Numbered from the stretch's first letter, positions 1-12,110 are shown. The stretch is 64,000 bases of DNA from Piromyces finnis (GCA_002104945.1 MCFH01000001.1:1054001-1118000); one strand, 5' to 3'. The notes: a model not told the origin generated them from the sequence alone. Translations and numbers: made by a program.

Positions 1-313
1 TAAACTTTGTCTTTTTTAATTTATTTATATATAAATAATTTATAATTAATATAGAATCAAATTAATTATTATTTAAATAAAATCCTTTTTTATAAACTAA
101 AAAAAAGTTCAATGACACCATAATAATAAATACTTACTCTAATTTCACCTTGAATACTTTTATAGACTCTTTAATTCTAATATATCTATCAATTTTGTTT
201 TAATGATTCAGAAAATTTAAAACTATAAATCAATTTTAATTTTCATTTCTTATACCGTCAAAGGCAGTAAAAGACCTCAACTTCCCACCAATTTCAATAG
301 TTAATAATAAATC

Positions 314-1804
314 ATGGCTCAACTAAAAAGATTTTATAGCAAGGTAAAATTATTAAAAAAAAAAATAAAATAAAATGTAAAATGAAAATTATGTACTTAT
401 TTATTCTTTTTTAAAAATTATACAGAGTTCAGGATTTATTATTCTATTAATGCTCTTTATTACTGGACTTGATTTTTCAATTTTGACATCAATATTCCCT
501 ACTATCATTTTAGAAAACAACCTAATTAAAGAAAATAATATATATATATTATCATTCTTAGTTTCATTTTTAATATCCTTCAATGGTAAGTTTATATATA
601 TATTGTATTTTTTGGTATATTGATAATGTATTATTTATTAATTTATGTTGTTATTATTATCCCTACATTTAGTATTTTCAAAATCAGGGAAATTAATAAA
701 CATTATTGTGGTATTATTGAACATTTCAAGTTCATTTGTCTTATATTATGAAAGTAATAAATTACTTTTTACAGTGAGCTATTCCCTAAAAGGATTATCT
801 ATAGGTGGTCTTTTAAGTTTAATGTTTCATATGCTAGCAAATAAGGAATACTATGAAATTCAAAAGTATATATATTTAAAATAAAAATTAACCATGAAAA
901 TAAAAGAGATAATAAAACTAATCAACAATATATACATATATTATATTATATTTATAAAAATAATATTAAAAGAAAATCTATATCAATAACGGCATGTTTT
1001 TCATTAATAATAGGCTCATTGCTTTCAATATTAATAAAATGGATAAAGTAAGATATACCAAAAAAAAAAAAAAAGTAGTCTTTATAAAATAGCTATTAAA
1101 ATTAAAAGGTTAACATTACTTGTTTATTCTTTTTTATAATTAGCTGGAAATTATTATATTTATTTTCTATCCCATTTTCAGTTAGTCTTTTGATATTATT
1201 ATTATGGACTAAACAAATTAACAATAAAGACAGCAATAAATCGTATTTCAATGGATTTGATTATTCAGGAATAATTATTTTATATAGTAATGATTCAAAT
1301 GTATTATAATTATAATACTAATATAAGTAAATGCAAAAAATTTTACTAAATTATTATTTTATTTATAACAAGGTTGTGTCTTTTGTATATTCTTATTAAA
1401 TAATGCTACTTTTGGTAACTATTTCATTTTCAAGTTTTCTTTTTATTAGAACGAATAATTTATTAATAGTACAATTGATTATATATATTATTTATTCAAT
1501 ACGCATCATCCTATTATCATCATCATCATCCTATTACGCTTTTTTAAGATACAAAATGGAAATATTATATTATTCAATTTTCACTGCCATTCATGTGTAT
1601 AATATTTTTTATAATCACGGAATCATTAAATAATGAAAAAGTAATTCTTCCAATTAAAGCAAATATTTTTTATCTTTTCAGTTGCTGTTTTGGTTTTTCA
1701 TATCTAATGGATACAAATAAACAATCCTTTTTAATTCGTAAATATCAAAGAAGTATTTATGTCATAAATTATATGAGAAACGACAATTAATTACTAATAC
1801 ATAT

Positions 1805-1851
<47 letters not shown>

Positions 1852-4460
1852 TTATTAGAGATTATTCATAACTTTTCAATAATTGAATATGAATATTTAA
1901 TTATTGGTTCAAGGTATATAATATGTATAAATTTATTTATTATAATATCTTTTTAATAATTATACTTTTTTTTTTTTTTTTAATTTTTCTTAATTTATTA
2001 TAATAGTATATTTTGTATATTTCTTATTATCATTTGTTTAGTATTTAGAAAACTTAATGAATACACTCCCATATTTTATGTCACCTTTGGAATGGTTATA
2101 ATTTTTATCAACGCATATATATTTTTCTCATTCAATATTTCAACTTCTTCAATCATAATCGTTATTTTCACATTATTAAATACAATTGTTTTTTCCTTTA
2201 CCATTACAAATCTTTATGTAATGATGAAAGACACTCACAAAAACAAATGTAAAAATACAATTTTCAACAAAATAAAATATAATCTCTATTAGCTAGTAAA
2301 AAAAAAATCATATAATAAATTTTTATTAATATTTATACTTTTTTTCTTCTTCCTTCATTTTAATAGGTTCTATATACATTTTAAAAGATTTAATAAGATA
2401 TTATGTATCAGGAAGAATACTAAACTCTTTTGTTAATAAGTAATTTCATTTTTATTTATAAAATTATAATTTAATTAGCATAAAAACTAACTAAATATAT
2501 ATAAAGTATATTATTCCAAAACTATTTTAATGATTATACCGAACTTTATCTTGGAAGTGTTTTCGGCAGTTTTGATGGTAAGGAATACAATAAATGATAT
2601 TCATTATTATCTCTGATAACATAAAAAATAACCTTTTTTTTTTTCTTTTTACATTTATTACAATATGAATATTATAAATAATATTAATATCATTATTATT
2701 AATTAATTTATATATATTTTTTTTTTGTAGTTAAAAATTTTAAAAATGCATTAATCTATTTCAACGATATTATTAAAGATGTTTACTATGATTCAATAAG
2801 AGAATGTTATTCGTATATTACTCTAATAGGGTTAACCTTGTTGATTCTTTTATATATAATATTATTAATATATTTCATTCAGTCTAATCAAAAGATCATG
2901 ACTTCAATTTCAAATAAATTGAATAACGTATATCAAAATATTAGTGAAATATTTATACACTATTATGATTCATTTTCCGATAATAATAATTGTAATTATA
3001 ACAATAAAAATAATGATACATTAAGTTATATAAGTAGCTTCACTAAAAACTATGACAAAGAGCAAATTAATAATACCAAATTTAATGATGATGTAAATAT
3101 TCAAAACTCAAAAAGAAATAGTAAATTACATGTTAATCCAGAAAGAGATTCAATATTTAATGTAAAATATCCAAAAAATTTTGTTAAAGTATATAATGAT
3201 ACTATGTACAAACCAGTAATTAATAAAAGCTTTTTAATGAATGATAATGGTAATTTACCATATGAGACGGACGATTCATCTAAAAGAAAAAGTTTTCAAT
3301 CTTTTGTTGATTTTGGTAAAAGAATTTCATCAATAGATTTATATAGTCCAATAAAGAATGCAAATTTGAGTAATAAAATAAAATCACCTATTCAAACACA
3401 TATTAATCCATTAATAAATGGTATTTACAATAGACTTAGTTTTATGTCATCAAACTCATTACCATATGCTGATGAAAGTAATAATTATTCAAGTCCATTG
3501 TCAAATAATTTATACCTTGAATTATCAGATATGGATAATGATGACGAAGCTGGTTCTAGAAAAAAAGAAAATGACAACCTTTTAAAGGATAAAAAATATA
3601 GGGTGGTTGATAATGAGCAAAATAAAAGCTATGATGATTCTTATTTATTAAAAAAAAGTATTAAAAGCGATACATCCTTCAATACTATTTCCAATCATGA
3701 AGTGTATCATTCCTTAAATTTAGCAGATCAACATAAAATAAATAAACCTAATTCACTTTTTAGCGTAGAAAATAAGGAGAATAGTGCCATAAATAATTTT
3801 GATGATAGGCATCCTTATTATGATAAAAATGATAAAGCATCAATATTAACTTCATCTTCTTCCAACAAGAGCAAGAAAAGTAAAATTCGAAAAGATGAAG
3901 TAGTATTTTTTGATATAAATAAATTAAATAAATATCATAAAGAATATAGTCGAAAAAATAATCAATCCCATGGGAGTATTCCTAAACTACCATTAAATAA
4001 TAAAAATATTTATGAAAAGAAATTGATACATAACTACCAAGAATCATTAAATAATTCTATTAATTCTATAAATAATTCATTCATTAGTAATATTAACACT
4101 ACAACTACTACTAATAGTAATAATAATAATAATAATAATATACATGATACAAATGAAAATAATGGAATACAAGAAGATAAACATCATCATAATATTAGTA
4201 AAGTTAGCATAATAAATATAAATGATATTTATAATGATAAAATGCAAAAAGATATTTTTGAAAATCATAAAAAAGGTGTAACCCAACAATCCAATGATAG
4301 TAATCCTTCATCAGATATTATATCTGATAGTATTAATAATATTTCAAGCTATGGATCTAGTTGTTCCGATATTATTGAAAATGCTTTAAATATTAAAAAG
4401 TCATTTAATATTTATTCTTCCTCCCTACGTCATAATTTAAATGATAACAAGGAAATTTAA
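314..4460 (+). CDS. Divergent multi-exon MFS transporter (DHA2-like) with long disordered tail
   Basis: Spliced gene; exons are inferred by eye. Exon 1 is 314-343 (ATG, MAQLKRFYSK), exon 2 is 426-585 and exon 3 starts at 673. An exon ends at 1047 and resumes in frame at 1144. Later exons lie around 1380-1790, 1860-1915, 2007-2290, 2370-2440 and 2490-2577. The last exon is 2731-4460; its phase-1 junction with 2577 was checked. Boundaries between about 868 and 2490 are uncertain. The pieces follow a 14-TM DHA2 drug:H+ antiporter: GLDFSILTSIFPTII resembles the LDxTIVxxALPTI motif, KGLSIGGLLSL resembles QGxGgGa, INWKLLYLFSIPFSV resembles the sWRwiFxinxP segment, and FDYSGIIIL follows. A final TM helix (LIGLTLLILLYIILLIYF) precedes about 520 Ser/Asn/Lys-rich, probably cytosolic residues. 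Very divergent, so substrate is unknown; a pseudogene cannot be excluded without RNA data. Confidence 0.6.
1803..1853. repeat. (TTTA)n microsatellite in an intron of the MFS gene
   Basis: About twelve uninterrupted TTTA units. They lie between exon-like segments of the 314-4460 gene, just upstream of an AG acceptor near 1859. Confidence 0.85.
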
Positions 4461-5007
4461 TCCTCCATTAACATATATATTACCAAAAAAAAAACAAAGT
4501 TTTCATTCAATGGTCAACTTTTTTATTTAATTAATTATTTATTTATTATTTATTTATCCTATAATAATCTATTTATTCATTTATATTTTTTGATATTTTT
4601 GTTATACACAAACCTATATTTTTATAATATATTTATAATTTATTTAATGTGAAAATATTCAAAATTTTCAATTAAAAAAAAAAACATAATTTCATATTTT
4701 ATTTATCAACTAAATATCTATTAAATTATCAAATTATCAATATCAATATCTATCTTTTTTAATATATAAATTAAAATAAAAAAAAAAAAAAGTTAATGCA
4801 TAAAATGTAATAAATAAAAAAGAACATTTTTAATAATACTAATAATGATATATAAAAATAAAAAAAAAAAAAAAAAAAAGGTTCGATTCCTTTTTTTTTT
4901 TTTTTTTTTACCTAGTTTATACATTGAAGATTTTTTAAATATTACACAAAAGTTGTTTTGTTTTGTTTTGTTTTTTTAATATTTATTAAAGAAATCTTAT
5001 TTATCGA
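4461..5007. other. AT-rich intergenic spacer
   Basis: Long A and T runs between the MFS gene and the first EamA gene. It contains an isolated tRNA B-box look-alike (near 4880) embedded in poly-A/poly-T, not part of a tRNA. No gene seen. Confidence 0.7.
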
Positions 5008-6609
5008 ATGAGGCTAAAAAACAATACAATGGATTTAGAAAAAGTAGTGTATAATAAAATATTTGTTTCTTTTATTGCAATAATGTGTTCTATATTATGG
5101 GGAAGTGAATTTTCAATGAGTCAATTAAGTTATGAAGAACTTTGCATTAATCATATTCACACTATATTAATATTTTCAGGGATATGTTTTTTTTTAGCTG
5201 GTTGTTTAATTATTTTGATAGAAAGTATTTGTAAAAAACAATGGATGATCCTACCGAAAAATGATTTCCTTTCTATTTCTATTATAGGTTTTCTCCATAC
5301 CTTTTTACAATGTTTATTTTTCAGTATTGGTTTAATTATGACATCATGGGAAAAAATATCTATTTTATGTTCTTTGGCGACTTGTTTTACCTTAATGATG
5401 GCCCATTTTATATTTCATGAAGATCAATTAACATTCAAAAAAATAATTGGCAGTACATTTGGAATTATAGGGGTTACCCTAATAAATCTAAACTTTTATG
5501 ATGAAAATAATGATAGTAGTCATTCCACTAATAATAATAGAATGAATTCTATTATTGGTCATGGAATGATAATTTTATCATCACTATGTTCTGCCTTAGG
5601 TATACTACTCTTAAAAATTAAAGTTTCACCTACCAAAAAAGATTTTTATATCAGCAACAAGAATTGGAAGATTTTTAATAGGCTTATTAAAAAAAGACTC
5701 CCCTACTTAAAAGAAAAAATGAAAAAAGAAGAAGAAGAAGAAAAACAAAAAAAAACTTTATCCCAAGTTAAACAAAATTTAAATTCAACAAGTATTGAAA
5801 TTACAACCCCGGATTTAAATACCTTTGAAAATGAAATAATTCATTATCCATTAAATTTTGATATGTTTTTTGATAAATCATATTCTTTTACTAAGGATAA
5901 AGACATTGATGAAAAAACAGAATATATTCCTTCATTAAAGCATGCTAAACTTAAAATTCCGGGTTTCAATGAATATACTCTAAGAAGTTCGTATTACTCT
6001 ATATTTACAAACCATAATTCTTTGATATTTAATAATTATCTAATTGAAGAAGAAAGTCATGAGAAAATTTTAGAAAGGGCAGAAGTATCTTCACGTCCTA
6101 GTAAAGTACTAAGTAAAGATTCTGGTGACAATAGTTATATCAATACTAGTAAAAATAAACAAGATTCAATGGAATATGAAATGAAACCTAATAAAGATAG
6201 CTCAATACATCAAATAGTGGAATTATACTCACATGATAGTAGCGATATTATTATGATGACAGGCTATCAAATGATCATAGGATCACTACTATTAAGTATT
6301 GTCGGACTATTGTGGAATATTTTTTCCAATGCAGATTACAATAATAACCTCGTTAAAAAAACAAAACTATCTTTATATGTATATATAATTATTGGAGTGA
6401 TTGTAATAACCACTGCATTAACATTCTCCTTATGGAATATCTTGATGAAATACAATTCAATTTGTTTTCTTTCGTTTTTTAACTTTTTAATACCTATATT
6501 TAGTAAAATTTTTTCGGGATTATTCTTTAGAATAGAATCCATCTTTTCGGCTTTTAATTTAGTATCCTTAATTTTAGTATGCCTTGGAATTGGCATAGCT
6601 TCCTTTTAA
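5008..6609 (+). CDS. EamA/DMT-family 10-TM transporter with large cytosolic insertion
   Basis: 533 aa, apparently single-exon, from ATG at 5008; Met8 is an alternative start. Drug/metabolite transporter superfamily: two EamA halves of about five TM helices. The first half (residues about 18-165) has the typical LWGSEF motif after TM1 and a HFIFHEDQLTFKK...GxxGVxLINL segment. The second half (about 415-533) begins DIIMMTGYQMIIGSLLLS and ends with the re-entrant FFNFLIPIFSKIFSGLFF pattern. Between them are about 210 hydrophilic residues (about 205-410), including an EEEEEKQKK stretch, absent from ordinary ~300-aa DMT proteins and from the downstream paralogue. Expected to be a membrane exporter or importer of small metabolites; substrate cannot be told. 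It is followed in tandem by a paralogue at 6938-8128. The family is mainly known from bacteria, so ancestral lateral transfer is possible but not shown here. Confidence 0.88.
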   Translation: MRLKNNTMDLEKVVYNKIFVSFIAIMCSILWGSEFSMSQLSYEELCINHIHTILIFSGICFFLAGCLIILIESICKKQWMILPKNDFLSISIIGFLHTFLQCLFFSIGLIMTSWEKISILCSLATCFTLMMAHFIFHEDQLTFKKIIGSTFGIIGVTLINLNFYDENNDSSHSTNNNRMNSIIGHGMIILSSLCSALGILLLKIKVSPTKKDFYISNKNWKIFNRLIKKRLPYLKEKMKKEEEEEKQKKTLSQVKQNLNSTSIEITTPDLNTFENEIIHYPLNFDMFFDKSYSFTKDKDIDEKTEYIPSLKHAKLKIPGFNEYTLRSSYYSIFTNHNSLIFNNYLIEEESHEKILERAEVSSRPSKVLSKDSGDNSYINTSKNKQDSMEYEMKPNKDSSIHQIVELYSHDSSDIIMMTGYQMIIGSLLLSIVGLLWNIFSNADYNNNLVKKTKLSLYVYIIIGVIVITTALTFSLWNILMKYNSICFLSFFNFLIPIFSKIFSGLFFRIESIFSAFNLVSLILVCLGIGIASF

Positions 6610-6937
6610 ATAATTTATCTTTTAATTTATTATTGTATTTATTTATTGTATACACGTGTTTTCATCATGATTAATTTTTCTATTATATGATTTGAAAAAT
6701 AAAATATTTTTTTAATTAAATTTTTTTAAAATAAAAAAAAAAAAGTAAAATAAAAAAAAAAGTTTAAAAATATTAAAAAAAAAAAGAAAAAGAAATTTCA
6801 ATTTTGAAATCCGATGAAATTTCAAAAATAATAATTAACTTGTTTAAAAGAAAATTAGAAATTAAAGTTATAAATTTATATTAGATAATATATAAATAAT
6901 CGATAATATATTGTATATATGTATATATATAAAAAAA
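6610..6937. other. Spacer between the tandem EamA genes
   Basis: About 330 bp with several A runs and a short ATTTCAATTTTGAAAT palindrome-like stretch near 6795. Presumed terminator of the first gene and promoter of the second. No ORF seen. Confidence 0.6.
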
Positions 6938-8128
6938 ATGGATTCAAATAATTTAGATTCAAAAAATACAAAGGTTGAAATTAATATTAATGATGATATT
7001 AATGAGAAAGAAATAACCGATATAACAGTCAATGATTTAAACAATGAAACCATTAAAAATGAACAACAAGAACCAAAAGTTGTTGAAAAAGATAGTCGTT
7101 TAAAAAGAATATGTGTTAACCGATTTTGGATGTATGTATTAGCTATAATATGTACCTTTTTATGGGGTAGTGCATTTCCAAGTATTAAATTGGGTTATGA
7201 AGAATTTCATATTAATAGTCAAGATTTAAAATCAATCTTTTTATTTGCTGGTATGCGATTCACTTTTGCTGGTTTAATGATTGTTGTTGCTTATTGTATT
7301 ATAAAACGAAAATTAATGATACCAAAGCTTTGTGAAATGCCCGATATTTTAACATTAGGTTTTATTGGTATTACCATGCAATATATTATATTTTACTTTG
7401 GACTTAGTAATTCTACTGGTGTTAAATGTTCCATTATTAATTCATGTAATACCTTTTTTACTGTTATATTAGCACATTTCTTATTTAAAAATGATAGAAT
7501 AACCATAAGAAAAGCCGTTGGTTGCGTTATTGGTTTTTTGGGGGTAATCATTATTAATGTAGGTCTTGATTTTATTTTTGGTGGAGAAAAAGAAAATAAA
7601 AAATTAGAATGGTCTTTTTCGTTTAAAGGAGAAGGTGCTATTATGACTTCATGCTTTTTAAATAGTATTATTTCAGTTCTTATAAAAATAATTACAAAAA
7701 AGGGTTCTCTCTATAAATTTAATAGAACAGAAAATGATAAAACAGAAAAAAAGAAAAAACTTGACATCATCATGATTACTGGTTATCAAATGTTTTTAGG
7801 GGCATTAGTTATTGATATTATTGCCTTTATTTGGATGATCATAACACCTATTGAACAAATTGAAGGTTCTACAGAAAAACCTTATAGAAACGTTAGTTTT
7901 AAGGGTTACCTTTTAATGATTCATATGTCTCTTTTATCTGCTGTAGCCTTCTCTATTTGGAATACTTTAATTAAATTTAATGATGTTGGCAAAATTGCCT
8001 ACTTCAATTTCTTAATTCCTATTTTTGGTTCAATTTTATCTGGTCTTTTCCTTGGTGAAGAATTATTTAAAGTTGAAAATTTAATTGCTTTAATATTAGT
8101 ATGCATTGGAGTTATCATTGTTTGTTAA
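6938..8128 (+). CDS. EamA/DMT-family 10-TM transporter
   Basis: 396 aa from the ATG at 6938, chosen over an in-frame TTG 27 nt upstream because an A-run context precedes the ATG. An acidic, Asn-rich N-terminal extension of about 60 residues is followed by two EamA repeats. The first (about 65-210) contains LWGSAFPSIKLGYEEF and the signature HFLFKNDRITIRKAVGCVIG. The second (about 260-396) contains ITGYQMFLGALVIDI and AYFNFLIPIFGSILSGLFLG. It matches the gene at 5008-6609 motif for motif, so the pair is a tandem duplication. This copy has only a short linker (about residues 235-275) where the neighbour has a 210-residue insertion. Role: secondary transporter of metabolites across a membrane; substrate unknown. 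Confidence 0.9.
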   Translation: MDSNNLDSKNTKVEININDDINEKEITDITVNDLNNETIKNEQQEPKVVEKDSRLKRICVNRFWMYVLAIICTFLWGSAFPSIKLGYEEFHINSQDLKSIFLFAGMRFTFAGLMIVVAYCIIKRKLMIPKLCEMPDILTLGFIGITMQYIIFYFGLSNSTGVKCSIINSCNTFFTVILAHFLFKNDRITIRKAVGCVIGFLGVIIINVGLDFIFGGEKENKKLEWSFSFKGEGAIMTSCFLNSIISVLIKIITKKGSLYKFNRTENDKTEKKKKLDIIMITGYQMFLGALVIDIIAFIWMIITPIEQIEGSTEKPYRNVSFKGYLLMIHMSLLSAVAFSIWNTLIKFNDVGKIAYFNFLIPIFGSILSGLFLGEELFKVENLIALILVCIGVIIVC

Positions 8129-9150
8129 AAGGATAGCAAAATCAAATAAAAAAAAAAAAAAAAACTTTGAGATTTATACAGAATTAATTATAAATAGAAA
8201 AAGAAAAAGAAAAAAATATATTTATCTATCTATCTTTATAAAGCTTTCCATAAATATATATAATATATTTATATCTATTAAAAATACCATAAAATATTAG
8301 TACATACTAGTATAATATTTAAAATATCTATATATAATTATAGATAAACATTATTTCAATAAATAACTATTTATTACTTTAATAAAAAAAAAGAAATTTC
8401 AATCATGTAATAATAAGATTTAGAATAAGTTAAATTACAGTATTTAAAAAATAATAAAAAAAAAAAAAAATATTTATTTAATAAATATATATATAAAGTT
8501 TTTTCACTTTAATAATTCTTGTAATATAAAAAACTGTAGTGTATTCTATTTCTAGTCTAAAAAAAAAAAAATTATAAAATTTTATATTTACAAAATATAC
8601 AAAATAGATAAATATCTTTCAAGTTGAAATATTCCATCTTTATACTAATAATTGATAATAATCATTAAAGAATAACCATTAATATTATAAAATAATAATA
8701 TATTTTATTTATAATAATAGTTTGTTTTAAAAATGAAATCATTATTTATAAATATTAATATAATCAAGGAAGTTATATATCTTATATATAATTTACCATT
8801 TTTCAAGGTTAAAAAGTGTTTTTTATTATGTTTATTATTATTATTATTATTATTATTATGTTTATTATTATTATGTTTATTATTATTATGTTTATTATTA
8901 TTATTATTATTATTATGTTTATTATGTTTATTATTATTATTATTATTATTATTATGTTTATTATGTTTATTATTATTTATCATTATTATTATTATGTTTA
9001 TTATTATTATGTTTATTATGTTTATTATTATATTTATTAAATTTGAAACATTAACTTAATGATTAATAATTACTTCACTATCAAAAAAAAAAAAAAACTA
9101 TAGGTATATTTATATAATAAGTCATAATTTTTTTTTTTAAATACTTATAT
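8129..9150. other. AT-rich intergenic region with TTATTATG microsatellite
   Basis: No gene seen. Apparent open frames on both strands of 8705-9059 consist only of Leu/Cys/Ile or Asn/His/Lys runs produced by the simple repeat. Confidence 0.75.
8818..9040. repeat. Imperfect TTA/TTATG microsatellite
   Basis: Runs of TTA interrupted by TTATG or TTTATG units over about 220 bp. All frames are open, giving spurious ORFs. Confidence 0.9.
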
Positions 9151-9891
9151 TTAATGAAGAAAATTGTAAGAAACAATAATAGTTATAAAAATTAAATATA
9201 ATGAAAATATATATTGTTTTACGGAATAGGACTTTTCTTGACTTTCATTTTTTCCATAATTACTTCTAATTCTATTACAATCAGGGGAATTAATATAATC
9301 TCGAATATATTTAAGGCTTGACATTACACTATCTTCATGAATAAGTCCAATATTATATAGATCGTAAATACCAATATAGGATTCATCAATGTATTGGGAA
9401 CAAGAATTGTCTAAACAATAACTTTGTAATAGATTTAAGTTATAAAATTCACTGCTACTTATATCCTTTTTAACCGTTTTTGATTTTTGAAAAATTTTTG
9501 ATATGGGACAGAATTCCCCATTTTTACTTCTATAACAAAATAGATTTGATATATCATTAGCACTAGTGATAGCATTACTTAATATTGTTTGATTGTCTTT
9601 TTCACATTCTTTTATTTTACTTTGAGCATCGTTTAGGATTTCTCTACAATTTTGACTATTAAAAGTATCACAATATTTATTATAATCGGGTAAACTATCA
9701 CTATCACGATAATCAATCAAGCAATTTATAAGGCCTTTAATAGTTGTTTTACATGCTAAAATTTTGGTAGATTTTTCAACCGTATTTATTATATTAAGAT
9801 AATCATTTTCAGGGATATATTCCTTTGAATATACCATTGATAAATTTATCAATTTAATAAAAAATAATAATTTATATTTATTATATAACAT
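9151..9891 (-). CDS. Secreted ten-cysteine protein, possibly membrane-anchored (family A)
   Basis: 246 aa from ATG at 9891 on the minus strand. The N-terminus (KYKLLFFIKLINLSMVYS) looks like a signal peptide. The mature part has ten cysteines, and the C-terminus ends in a hydrophobic helix (YIFSLYLIFITIIVSYNFLH), which suggests a GPI-type or single-TM anchor. The centre contains FCPISKIFQK, also present nearly unchanged as YCPISKLFQK in the paralogue at 10648-11394, with all ten cysteines conserved in order. I do not recognise the family and infer an extracellular or cell-surface role only. Single exon. Confidence 0.75.
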   Translation of the reverse strand: MLYNKYKLLFFIKLINLSMVYSKEYIPENDYLNIINTVEKSTKILACKTTIKGLINCLIDYRDSDSLPDYNKYCDTFNSQNCREILNDAQSKIKECEKDNQTILSNAITSANDISNLFCYRSKNGEFCPISKIFQKSKTVKKDISSSEFYNLNLLQSYCLDNSCSQYIDESYIGIYDLYNIGLIHEDSVMSSLKYIRDYINSPDCNRIRSNYGKNESQEKSYSVKQYIFSLYLIFITIIVSYNFLH

Positions 9892-10647
9892 ATTAAATAA
9901 TTGATAGCCCTTTTAATAAATAATATTAAATAATAATAATTTATGGATATTCTTTTTTATTATTATTATTCCTTCTATATTTACACTATATATATATCAT
10001 ATTAGCTATAGAAAACGTATTTATTTTTAAAAAATAAAAAAAAAAAAAAAAAAGGAAAAAATAATTATATCAAGTATTAATTATAATTTATTGATTTATA
10101 ATGGTCAATTATCCAAATCATTTATTAATTAAAGTGATTTGTAAAAGCTAAAATATAATTTAGAGAATTTAGCGCACGTTATTGTATTATGTTTCAAAAC
10201 TTTAATTGTTATATATTTCAGAATTTATAATTTTATTTTATAGCTTTTGAAGTTCTTGGAAGAACAAATAATCCTTAGAAAAAATCATGTTTAAAAAGTT
10301 TAATATTAATATAAAAACAACAATAATATATTATAATTTTGTAACACAAATAAAAAAAATAAAAGAATCAAAATAAAGATAGGTAGATATGTATATTTAT
10401 TGATTTAGAAAAATAAAGAAAAAAAAAAAAACATAAAAAACTGAATATACAATATGTATCACACCTTGATGTTATTATACAAAAAAAGATAAAAATAATA
10501 AAATATTATATTATAAATTGTAATTTTGTGATGATAAAATAGTATAAAATACCAAGTAGATTTTTAAAAGTTACTCAATGATCTATTCACTATTATTATT
10601 TTTTTTTATTGTTATTACTAGAAAATTGTTAGTTTCAATAAAAGATT
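9892..10647. other. Spacer between the Cys-rich paralogues
   Basis: About 755 bp, AT-rich, with homopolymer runs. Probably the promoter of the 9151-9891 gene and 3' region of its upstream paralogue. No gene seen. Confidence 0.6.
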
Positions 10648-11394
10648 TTATAATATAAAAAGGTATAATAGTATAGTAGAGATAAATATTACTATAAATG
10701 AAGCTTGAAATTGTTGATATCCAATATTATATATAAGATAGTTTTGACAATCCTCCGATTTTAAATATAAACTAATGTCTGATTCAGTTTCCAAAATATC
10801 AATATTTTTTATTATTCCTATATCATTTAATAATTGCATTGCTTTATAACTATTTTGAATATAATTGTAGCAACTCTTTGTTTTACAAAGATCATTTAAA
10901 AAATTGGTATTATTAAAATGTTCCACTGTTATTTCTTCATTTAATGTAGCATATTTTTGAAAAAGTTTTGAAATGGGACAATATTCATTATCCGAATCAA
11001 CATAACAATAAAATGATAATATCGAATAATCTTCATTAATTATGTCAATTAATTTATTTTGAATAGGTTTACTGCATTTTGATAAAGTTTTATCCATACT
11101 TTTTTGAATGGTTTGGCATGTTCCATTGTTAAATGTTTCACATATATCATTAAAATCTATAATGGAATTCTGATTTCTTCTTAATATACAATCCTTAAAC
11201 AAATTATATACTGATATACATTGTGCCGATTCTTCTTCAATATCAACATTCTCAATATTTTTAAAATAGGATAAAAATGTTTCGGAAATACAAAATTTTA
11301 TTAAATTTAAAGAAATAAATATATATATAATTTTATAGTTTAAATAATTCATTATGATATTAATATTATTTATATAAATTTTGGTTGTTTTCAC
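10648..11394 (-). CDS. Secreted ten-cysteine protein, possibly membrane-anchored (family A paralogue)
   Basis: 248 aa. The frame opens at an ATG at 11394; a second in-frame Met (MNYLNYKIIYIFISLNLIKF) near residue 15 gives a cleaner signal peptide and may be the true start. Ten cysteines occur in the same order as in the 9151-9891 protein, including NGTCQTI versus SQNCREI, YCPISKLFQK versus FCPISKIFQK, KTKSCYNYI versus DNSCSQYI, and a final EDC versus PDC. It ends with a hydrophobic helix (ASFIVIFISTILLYLFIL). Tandem, same-strand duplicate of the neighbour, diverged strongly outside the Cys framework. Function unknown; secreted or surface location inferred. Confidence 0.75.
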   Translation of the reverse strand: MKTTKIYINNINIIMNYLNYKIIYIFISLNLIKFCISETFLSYFKNIENVDIEEESAQCISVYNLFKDCILRRNQNSIIDFNDICETFNNGTCQTIQKSMDKTLSKCSKPIQNKLIDIINEDYSILSFYCYVDSDNEYCPISKLFQKYATLNEEITVEHFNNTNFLNDLCKTKSCYNYIQNSYKAMQLLNDIGIIKNIDILETESDISLYLKSEDCQNYLIYNIGYQQFQASFIVIFISTILLYLFIL

Positions 11395-12079
11395 TATGTT
11401 TAGTTTTGCTATTTCGTTTTGTTTTGTTTCGTTTTTTTTTTTTTTTTTAATTCACAATATTCTAAATTATATTATATCGTTTATATTTTTAATATCCATT
11501 AAAATCTAAATTGTATTATATATTTATGTATATATATACGAAATAAAGTAACCTTTAATAAAAATAAAAATTTGTTATATCTATCATTATCATTGTCATT
11601 GTTTTAATAGAAAAAAAAAAATATGTATTTAAATCTTTAACTTTTTGTGTAGTTATTATAAAAAGGTATATCAATTATATATGTTACTTTTTTTATAATG
11701 AATACTATATAATAATAATCTAAATAGTAGTTTGAACCAATATTTTAAATACAAAAAAAAAAAAAAAAAAAAAAAAAATAGTCATTAAAAGCAAATTAAC
11801 AAAAATTTTGATTATCTATATTAACATAAAAATAACCGAATACCTATTCCAATTTTTTATACCTTAAATATTATGAATATCTTTTTGAAAATTTCATTTT
11901 AAAATGAATTAAAATTAAGGTATAAAAGTTTAAATCTAAACTTAAAGTAGTAGTGTATTGTATTGAATTAATTCAATAGAAATTAAAAGGTATATTTAAT
12001 GTGTTTCTACATAACTCATAAAAAAAAAAAAGCATTTTATCATAATATATTTTTAATTAAAATGTCTATATAATTAAAA

Positions 12080-12110
<31 letters not shown>

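Noticed and set aside
4878-4895. GGTTCGATTCC, an exact tRNA B-box-like sequence
   Set aside because: It is flanked on both sides by poly-A and poly-T, with no A-box, anticodon arm or acceptor stem pairing.
8705-9059. Open frames of 74-108 aa on both strands
   Set aside because: Product of the TTA/TTATG microsatellite; only Leu/Cys/Ile or Asn/His/Lys runs.
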